Shown here in pieces: positions 5,392 to 10,695 of a stretch of DNA of 10,695 nucleotides. Within the stretch, counting starts at the first letter, position 1, and each line of letters opens with the position of its first letter. The position numbers and the translations under genes are program-made. The notes under the pieces are model-generated. The model saw only the letters and a list, made by a program, of their open reading frames with translations. It was not told the DNA's origin and searched no databases. Source of the DNA: Chitinophagaceae bacterium UBA3961 (GTDB lineage: Bacteria; Bacteroidota; Bacteroidia; Chitinophagales; Chitinophagaceae); NCBI GenBank assembly GCA_002385265.1, contig DGDD01000040.1, positions 723 through 11,417 of the forward strand, given 5' to 3'.

Positions 5392-5432
5392 CGTTTGCCA
5401 AACACTACCAAATATGTAGTAATTCGCAAACG
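5392..5432 (+). promoter_or_regulatory. Operator dyad 1 upstream of abiEi
   Basis: This is a symmetric 41-bp dyad centred on 5412. Outer arms CGTTTGC (5392-5398) and GCAAACG (5426-5432) and inner arms ACTAC (5404-5408) and GTAGT (5416-5420) are separated by equal 5-base spacers. AbiEi proteins are known to repress their operon by binding inverted repeats in the promoter, so this is the probable site. The exact promoter elements of abiEi are unclear. Confidence 0.7.
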
Positions 5433-5465
5433 ATACATTTGAATTCTTGGGAATATTAGTTTAAG

Positions 5466-5502
5466 TTCGCAAAAAACTACTAAATTAGTAGTAATTCGCA
5501 AA
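5466..5502 (+). promoter_or_regulatory. Operator dyad 2, running into the abiEi start codon
   Basis: ACTACTAA (5476-5483) and TTAGTAGT (5485-5492) form a perfect 8-bp dyad around one central A. The outer arms TTCGC (5466-5470) and GCAAA (5498-5502) pair with one mismatch. GTAGTAATTCGCAAA is an exact 15-base repeat of the right half of dyad 1. The centres are 72 bp apart, close to seven helical turns. The last base is the A of the abiEi ATG. Confidence 0.72.
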
Positions 5503-6311
5503 TGCAAAAACATACTGCCATAACCCACAACCTCGATAGCTTTCTTTCTGCTGTAAGATCGAAAGGAAGATATTGCTTTGGGTTAGAAGAATTGAAAACA
5601 ACACTACAATTATCTGATAAAGCCGCTAATCAGTCTTTGTTCCGGGCCAAGTCAAAATCCAAAATTGTACAAGTTAGAAAAGGCTTTTATGCTATCCTCA
5701 CTCCTGAATATCTAAACAGAGGTATGCTGCCGGCAAATTTATTTATAGATGATATGATGGCACATCTTCATAAACGCTATTATATAGGACTTCTTTCCGC
5801 TGCTGCCCTTCATGGAGCCGCTCACCAGCAACCAATGGAGACCTTTGTAATTACACAGAAACCAGCATTGCGGCCTATAAAAAACAAAAATTTGAAGATT
5901 AATTTCATGGTGAAAAAAGATTGGGCAGATGAATTCATTGTTAAAAAGAAAACCGAGGCTGGATATATCAATGTGTCATCTGCTGAGCTGACTGCATTGG
6001 ATCTTTTCTATTATACCGGTACAATTTCAGTGAGTAACATTGTAACCATACTTACAGAGTTAATCGAAGAAATAAAAGCATCGCAATTGCAAAAGGCGGC
6101 AACAGAATTTCCACAGGTGGCTGCAATTCAGCGATTGGGATTTATTATGGATGACATTCTAAAAAATGAGAAGTTAGCTGCTGCCCTGGAAAGAGCACTA
6201 AAAAACAAGAAAACCTTTCCGGTAGCTCTCAGTAATAGCAAAACAAAAGAAGGGCGATTTAATAACAAATGGAAGGTATTTCAAAACACCGTGATTGAAG
6301 CTGATATATGA
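5502..6311 (+). CDS. abiEi: AbiEi-family antitoxin / transcriptional repressor
   Basis: This 269-residue protein is the antitoxin of a type IV AbiE toxin-antitoxin system, which acts in phage abortive infection. In characterised members it represses its own promoter and neutralises toxicity without binding the toxin directly. Residues about 8-65 form a winged-helix domain ending in VRKGFYAIL (58-66). Typical AbiEi features follow: the helix YYIGLLSAAALHGAAHQQ (93-110), ITQKP (117-121), a C-terminal part with RLGFIMD (211-217) and a terminal W..F.N..IEADI pattern. It starts at ATG 5502, directly at the end of the second dyad operator. The stop overlaps the toxin start by four bases (ATGA). Two upstream dyads fit negative autoregulation. 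The gene appears intact. Confidence 0.92.
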   Translation: MQKHTAITHNLDSFLSAVRSKGRYCFGLEELKTTLQLSDKAANQSLFRAKSKSKIVQVRKGFYAILTPEYLNRGMLPANLFIDDMMAHLHKRYYIGLLSAAALHGAAHQQPMETFVITQKPALRPIKNKNLKINFMVKKDWADEFIVKKKTEAGYINVSSAELTALDLFYYTGTISVSNIVTILTELIEEIKASQLQKAATEFPQVAAIQRLGFIMDDILKNEKLAAALERALKNKKTFPVALSNSKTKEGRFNNKWKVFQNTVIEADI

Positions 6312-7099
6312 TACCCAGAAGATACATAGAGGAGTGGAAAGAACAGGCTCCCTGGCCGGAAAATGCGCAGGTGGAACAGGACTTACTTATTGAAAGGTCT
6401 CTGATTGAAATTTTCTCGGACGACTTGTTGAGAGAACATCTGGCCTTCAGGGGAGGTACTGCTTTACACAAATTTTATCTTCGCCCGCAGGCAAGATATT
6501 CCGAAGATATTGACCTGGTGCAAATAAAGCCGGGCCCTATAAAACCACTATTGGTTCAGTTGAGAGAAAGACTTGCATTTTTAGGTACTAAGCGCAAAGT
6601 GGAACAAAGTGAACATAATAACACGATCGTATATCCCTTTGAATCTGAAATTGCCCCTGTAATAAAAATGAAACTAAAAATAGAGATCAATACAAGGGAG
6701 CATTTTACAGTATTGGGAGTTAAGTCTATACCATTACAAATGAGAAATGGCTGGTACAGTGGCGAAGCGGACATCCCTACCTATGAATTGGAAGAGTTAC
6801 TGGGTACAAAACTAAGAGCTTTATACCAGCGGCGTAAAGGCAGGGATTTATTTGACTTATACCATGCTTACCAGAACAATGAGGCGAATACAGTGAAATT
6901 ACTAAAGTGCTATAGAGAGTATATGAGCTTTGATGTGGCGAATCCGCCGACTCAGAAAATGTTTATTGCAAATACGGATGAAAAAATAAAAGACAAAGAT
7001 TTTACTAATGATATTCATGTGATATTGAGGCCAGGGATAGAGTATGATAATACAAGGGCCTATGAATACGTAAGAGAGTCTATATTAACCAAGATTTGA
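6308..7099 (+). CDS. abiEii: AbiEii-family nucleotidyltransferase toxin
   Basis: This 263-residue protein belongs to the DNA polymerase beta-like nucleotidyltransferase superfamily. AbiEii/MenT-type toxins use NTPs to modify an RNA target (tRNA acceptor ends for MenT enzymes); the target here is unknown. Motif I is FRGGTALHKFY (47-57), followed by SEDIDL (65-70) with metal-binding Asp67 and Asp69. Motif III is KIEIN (124-128). Motif IV is LLGTKLRALYQRRKGRDLFDL (164-184), with Lys168 and Asp180. All key residues are present, so an active enzyme is expected. It is translated as a pair with abiEi through an ATGA overlap. The helicase gene follows after 36 bases without a visible terminator, so the toxin pair and the restriction-like genes may share a transcript. 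Confidence 0.93.
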   Translation: MIPRRYIEEWKEQAPWPENAQVEQDLLIERSLIEIFSDDLLREHLAFRGGTALHKFYLRPQARYSEDIDLVQIKPGPIKPLLVQLRERLAFLGTKRKVEQSEHNNTIVYPFESEIAPVIKMKLKIEINTREHFTVLGVKSIPLQMRNGWYSGEADIPTYELEELLGTKLRALYQRRKGRDLFDLYHAYQNNEANTVKLLKCYREYMSFDVANPPTQKMFIANTDEKIKDKDFTNDIHVILRPGIEYDNTRAYEYVRESILTKI

Positions 7100-7135
7100 A
7101 GATGAGATTATTAATATAAGAAGAAACAAATAGCG

Positions 7136-10100
7136 ATGTCAGAAAATAATATGATACATACCGACCTGACTTTTTTTACAAACGAGCCGGGGCAAACCTT
7201 ATTAGATAGATTTAAAACTACACTTAGAGATACACAATTCTTTGATGTGTTAGTCGGCTATTTCCGCTCCAGTGGATTTTATCAATTATCAGAAGCAATT
7301 GAACCGATAGATAAGATAAGAATACTAGTTGGTTTGGGCATAGATGAAGAAGCTTATAAAACAATCAACGAATATCAAACGCAAACTACCTTAGATTTTG
7401 AGTCCCACCACAACGCAAAAAAAGAGTTTCAAAAAAATCTGATTAACGAAATAGAAAACTCAAAAGAAATTGATGAAAGGCTGGAAATTGGATTAAGGAA
7501 ATTTATTGAGTTTTTAAAAGCGGATTGTGAAAACCCGGGAGCTGATAAAAAGCAGAGGGGCAATGGGAAAAAACTGGAGATTAAAGCATATCCTTCCAAA
7601 AATATTCATGCCAAAGTATATATAAGCAGATATAAAAACAATATCAGCCATATACAATATGGTTCTGTAATTACGGGTTCTAGCAATTTCTCTTTATCTG
7701 GCCTCGTTGCAAACAGAGAGTTTAATGTACACTTAAAAGACAGAAGAGATGTTGAGTTTGCACTTCACCAATTTGAAATGTTATGGAAAGACTCAATTGA
7801 TATATCCGAAGAATTTGTTGATTCTGTTCAAACCAAAACATGGCTGAATAACTCTATCCAGCCTTATGAGCTATATCTGAAACTGATTTATGAGTATCTG
7901 CAAGAAGATATTAACCTGCAAGATAAGTTTGAATCGTTCTTGCCAGATGGATTCAAGAAATTGGATTATCAGGAACAGGCCGTAATTCAGGCTTTAAAGA
8001 AGCTTGAGGAATTCAACGGCGTATTCCTGGCAGATGTTGTTGGTTTAGGAAAAACATTTATTACTGCGCAACTACTGCAACAAATCAGAGGCAGAATACT
8101 GGTTGTATGCCCACCTGTGTTACAGGAGTATTGGAAAGAAAGCCTTCTTGAATTTAGAGTTCCCGCAGTTGTTGAATCCTTAGGAAAATTAGAGCACATC
8201 ATCCGGAAAGGAATTGGCAAATATGATTATATAGTAGTAGACGAAGCTCACCGGTTCCGTAATGAAAATACTCAATCGTATGCCGATTTGCTGGATATCT
8301 GCAGAGGCAAGAAGGTGATATTGGTTACTGCCACTCCTTTAAACAATACAATTGATGATATATTTTCCCAGCTTAAATTATTTCAGGTTCCCAAAAACTC
8401 AACAATTCCTGGCGTCCCAAATCTTGTTAACTTCTTTAATAAACTCCGTAAAAAACTAGACGAGCACAAACCTAAGGTTTACAAAAATGCGGATGGAACT
8501 ACTTATCGCATTAAGGATGAAGAAATAGCATATAAACAAGCCATAAAAGAGGTGTCAAATGAAATTAAAGAAAAGGTTCTCAAACATGTGATGGTTCGTC
8601 GAACAAGGAAAGATGTAATAAAATATTTCAAAGATGATATCAAGAATCAGGGTATTGTTTTTCCTGAGATGAATGATCCTCAAAAAATCGTATACTATTT
8701 TAAGGGCAAGACGGAAATAGCCTTTACGCAAACCATTCAATTGCTCCATGATTTTAAGTATGCGAGGTATATTCCCATATTGTACTATGCAGGCAATAAG
8801 GGCATATCTGAATTTGAAAGGCAACAGCAGCGAAATGTTGGTGGCTTCATGAAAGGGGTCTTAGTAAAACGGCTTGAAAGTAGTTTTCATGCCTTTAGAA
8901 AAAGCGTAGGCAGGTTCATTGAATCTTATGAAAAGTTCATTGAAATGTACAACAAGGGGACTGTTTATATCAGTAAAAAAGTAAATGTTTATGATTTACT
9001 TGACAACGATGATATTGAAAAGCTTGAAAAGTTAGTTGACGAAGACAAGGCTCAGAAATATGAATCAAAAGACTTTGGGAAATATAATGGTAGAACTTTT
9101 ATTGAAGACCTTGAACATGATTTAGAAATACTCAAAAAGGTAAAAGAAATTTGGAGATATGTGCATGAAGACCCCAAAATTGACCAATTCATTAAAGACC
9201 TCAAAACAAATAAGAATTTAAAGAAGAATAAACTCGTTGTATTTACCGAATCAAAAGAAACCGGTGATTACATCTATGAACGTTTAATAGATGAGTTTCC
9301 GAATGAGGTAATTTTTTATTCAAGCAAAGGAGGCCGACATACAGACAAAAGGCTAACATCAAAGCATAATATATCCCGTGACCTTATAAAAGAGAACTTC
9401 GACCCTAACCAGAAAGAACAGTCGGATGATTTGCGTATATTAATTACAACCGACATTTTAGCAGAGGGGATCAACCTTCATCGCTCCAATATTTTAATCA
9501 ATTACGACTTGCCCTGGAATCCAACCCGTGTATTACAAAGAGCAGGTCGTGTTAATCGTTTAGGAACACAGCACCCCGATATTTTTATCTATAATTTCTT
9601 TCCTACCTCCCACTCAGATGAACATTTAGGATTAGAGCTAAATATTACCAATAAAATCCAGATGTTCCATGATATTCTAGGTGAAGACGCAAAATATCTA
9701 TCAGATGGTGAAGAAATTGGAAGCCAGGAATTATTTGATACATTAAACAACAAAAAGGCTTACACCGGTGAGGAAGAAGAAGGTGATTCCGAACTGAAGT
9801 ACCTGGAGATGATGCGTAAAATCAGAGATAATGATCCTGATTTATTTGAACGACTTAAAATGCTGCCCAAAAAAGCCCGTTCTGGTTTTGAAACAAATAA
9901 AGTGGAGGGCACACAGTTAGTTACTTTCTTCCGTTTGGGTAAGCTGAAAAAGTTCTATCAAAATTCAGGTAGTCAGTCCACCGAAGTAACTTTCTTTGAT
10001 GCCGCCAAACTACTGGAGTGTAAGCCAGGTACAGAAAGAATTAAAATGCCATCGCAACAGTATTTTAGCCTGCTGGAAGTTAACAGAGCAAAGTTTCAAT

Positions 10101-10441
10101 TAGACTCTACTATTTCAGACGAAGACGAATCTTCAGGAGGGCGGTCGAATCTGAAGTATATTGAAACAAGACTGAAAGATAAAACATTTAAAAATTGTAA
10201 GCTGTTTACTGATAGCGATGAGGAATTTATTAATGGCATCCGGCAAATGATTAACCAGGGTACAATTGCAAAAAAAACAGCACAGGCAATAAAAAAGGAG
10301 TTTGAATTGACTATTGACCCATTGGAAATGTTTGCCATACTTCGCAAATACATAAGAAGCATTGCTGTAGAAGAATCTCAAAACGGCAGAAACAGCATAA
10401 AAAGAGAAGTTATTTTATCAGGTTATTTGACTAAAGCATAA
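7136..10441 (+). CDS. PLD nuclease-SNF2 helicase fusion, defence-associated
   Basis: This is a 1101-residue two-module protein. Residues about 1-220 are a phospholipase D-like domain of the nuclease kind, with HAK (158-160), GSSNFSLSGL (181-190) and Asn/Glu in NREF (193-196). The Asp of a classic HxKx4D motif is missing at its usual place. Residues about 275-820 form an SF2/SNF2-type translocase. Motif I is DVVGLGKT (300-307), motif II DEAH (369-372) and motif III TATP (398-401). An RRTRKDV segment sits at 488-494, motif V at about 771-781 (TTDILAEGINL) and motif VI QRAGRVNRLG (801-810). A charged helical insertion lies between lobes (about 520-690). The last 280 residues are unassigned. A DNA-translocating nuclease or restriction subunit is the likely role. 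Its stop overlaps the next ATG by one base (TAATG), so it is coupled to the RM protein. The frame is intact. Confidence 0.88.
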   Translation: MSENNMIHTDLTFFTNEPGQTLLDRFKTTLRDTQFFDVLVGYFRSSGFYQLSEAIEPIDKIRILVGLGIDEEAYKTINEYQTQTTLDFESHHNAKKEFQKNLINEIENSKEIDERLEIGLRKFIEFLKADCENPGADKKQRGNGKKLEIKAYPSKNIHAKVYISRYKNNISHIQYGSVITGSSNFSLSGLVANREFNVHLKDRRDVEFALHQFEMLWKDSIDISEEFVDSVQTKTWLNNSIQPYELYLKLIYEYLQEDINLQDKFESFLPDGFKKLDYQEQAVIQALKKLEEFNGVFLADVVGLGKTFITAQLLQQIRGRILVVCPPVLQEYWKESLLEFRVPAVVESLGKLEHIIRKGIGKYDYIVVDEAHRFRNENTQSYADLLDICRGKKVILVTATPLNNTIDDIFSQLKLFQVPKNSTIPGVPNLVNFFNKLRKKLDEHKPKVYKNADGTTYRIKDEEIAYKQAIKEVSNEIKEKVLKHVMVRRTRKDVIKYFKDDIKNQGIVFPEMNDPQKIVYYFKGKTEIAFTQTIQLLHDFKYARYIPILYYAGNKGISEFERQQQRNVGGFMKGVLVKRLESSFHAFRKSVGRFIESYEKFIEMYNKGTVYISKKVNVYDLLDNDDIEKLEKLVDEDKAQKYESKDFGKYNGRTFIEDLEHDLEILKKVKEIWRYVHEDPKIDQFIKDLKTNKNLKKNKLVVFTESKETGDYIYERLIDEFPNEVIFYSSKGGRHTDKRLTSKHNISRDLIKENFDPNQKEQSDDLRILITTDILAEGINLHRSNILINYDLPWNPTRVLQRAGRVNRLGTQHPDIFIYNFFPTSHSDEHLGLELNITNKIQMFHDILGEDAKYLSDGEEIGSQELFDTLNNKKAYTGEEEEGDSELKYLEMMRKIRDNDPDLFERLKMLPKKARSGFETNKVEGTQLVTFFRLGKLKKFYQNSGSQSTEVTFFDAAKLLECKPGTERIKMPSQQYFSLLEVNRAKFQLDSTISDEDESSGGRSNLKYIETRLKDKTFKNCKLFTDSDEEFINGIRQMINQGTIAKKTAQAIKKEFELTIDPLEMFAILRKYIRSIAVEESQNGRNSIKREVILSGYLTKA

Positions 10442-10695
10442 TGGAAAAAAAAGCTGCAACTGAATTAATACAAAAAACCTTCAATGCAAGGTTTGATTTA
10501 GAGCAATATACATTGTTCATACGCAATCTGCTGAACGATTACGATGTTCAAAAGGAAAGAGACTGGGCTCAAGGTAATTATATCTATGAGTCCTTCCGGG
10601 AGCATATCAATCGTTTTAAGCGGTTAGGCATTTATACAGACCCGGAAGGAAACGAAGTGGAATTATTGGTGATAGAAACCAAAGCCACTGCCAAG
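10441..10695 (+). CDS. Probable Eco57I-type restriction-modification protein, N-terminus only
   Basis: The first 85 codons are present; the gene continues past the window end. The peptide begins MEKKAATELIQKTF and contains FNARFDLEQYTLFIRNLLND, an IYESFREHINRFKRLGIYTD segment and ELLVIETKATAK. This resembles the N-terminal nuclease region of large Eco57I/type IIG proteins, where an adenine methyltransferase (NPPY) follows further on. ETK at 80-82 could be the ExK half of a PD-(D/E)XK site. The NPPY motif cannot be seen here, so the identity is a judgement from similarity of pattern. One-base overlap with the helicase stop indicates coupled translation and a shared complex or pathway. Confidence 0.65.
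   Translation, partial: MEKKAATELIQKTFNARFDLEQYTLFIRNLLNDYDVQKERDWAQGNYIYESFREHINRFKRLGIYTDPEGNEVELLVIETKATAK

Larger units (their letters stand above)
5129..5501. other. Divergent intergenic region between A2 and abiEi
   Basis: These 373 bases hold the A2 promoter at the left and two abiEi operators at the right (5392-5432, 5466-5502). A 64-codon plus-strand frame (5265-5459) runs through the first operator, has no recognisable motif and is unlikely to be a gene. The middle part (about 5180-5390) shows nothing I can name. Confidence 0.6.
2392..10695. mobile_element. Integrated element at tRNA-Leu carrying defence cargo (right end outside window)
   Basis: The boundary is inferred. Chromosomal dapD, transporter and tRNA-Leu lie to the left. 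A serine recombinase pointing into the tRNA, its accessory genes and a divergent AbiE/helicase/RM block lie to the right. The exact left junction could fall inside the tRNA 3' end, in the terminator (2399-2431) or just after it. No second copy of the tRNA 3' end is visible, so the other attachment site must lie beyond 10695. No transfer or phage structural genes are seen in this part. Confidence 0.65.

Noticed and set aside
5265..5459. 64-codon plus-strand frame between A2 and abiEi
   Set aside because: It runs through the first operator dyad, has no recognisable motif and no supporting ribosome site; probably chance.
5392..5502. CRISPR-like repeat pair
   Set aside because: Only two units, each with internal dyad symmetry and placed at a promoter; operators explain them better.
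7136..10695. Assignment to DISARM, BREX or Mokosh
   Set aside because: The diagnostic partners (DUF1998 protein, PglZ, Mokosh-type helicase) are not visible and the domain order differs; the window ends before the rest of the locus.

Overview
The window looks like a piece of a Bacteroidota chromosome, probably from the Chitinophagia/Sphingobacteriia side. Three things suggest this: the style of the dapD and EamA proteins, a tRNA promoter that matches the Bacteroidota consensus (TTG, 19 bp, TAnnTTTG), and short tandem intergenic repeats of a kind common in that phylum. The genus cannot be fixed from sequence alone.

Layout. Positions 1-460 are non-coding and packed with small repeats: an AT-rich direct repeat, a purine tract, GCTGCG copies, a nested hairpin and 9-mer CTTTGCG units. 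Next comes a two-gene housekeeping operon: dapD (461-1273, lysine/diaminopimelate synthesis) and, coupled through a Shine-Dalgarno next to the dapD stop, an EamA-family drug/metabolite transporter with a TTG start (1289-2197). A heptamer tandem repeat starts inside the transporter's stop codon. It is followed by a consensus promoter, tRNA-Leu(CAG) (2306-2389) and a strong intrinsic terminator. Up to here this is resident chromosome.

From about 2392 onward the DNA looks like an integrated element. On the minus strand a large serine recombinase faces the tRNA. Its reading frame runs through the terminator and the whole antisense tRNA before stopping inside the tRNA promoter. Upstream of it, on the same strand, lies a duplicated two-gene cassette: a small acidic protein (A) followed by a small helical protein (B), in the order A2-B2-A1-B1-recombinase. 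I do not recognise either family by name.

On the plus strand, divergent from the cassette, is cargo that looks like anti-phage defence: abiEi (antitoxin/repressor), abiEii (nucleotidyltransferase toxin), a 1101-residue protein joining a PLD-type nuclease domain to an SNF2-type helicase, and the first 85 codons of a probable Eco57I-type restriction-modification protein cut off by the window end. abiEi/abiEii and helicase/RM overlap by 4 and 1 bases, and 36 bases separate the two pairs, so one operon is plausible. Two long dyad operators 72 bp apart precede abiEi, and the second runs into its start codon. This suggests that AbiEi repression might control the whole defence block.

The most interesting points are the recombinase frame fused through the tRNA, the duplicated A-B cassette with its conserved promoters and unequal divergence, and the AbiE plus PLD-helicase plus RM arrangement, which I cannot match to a named defence system.
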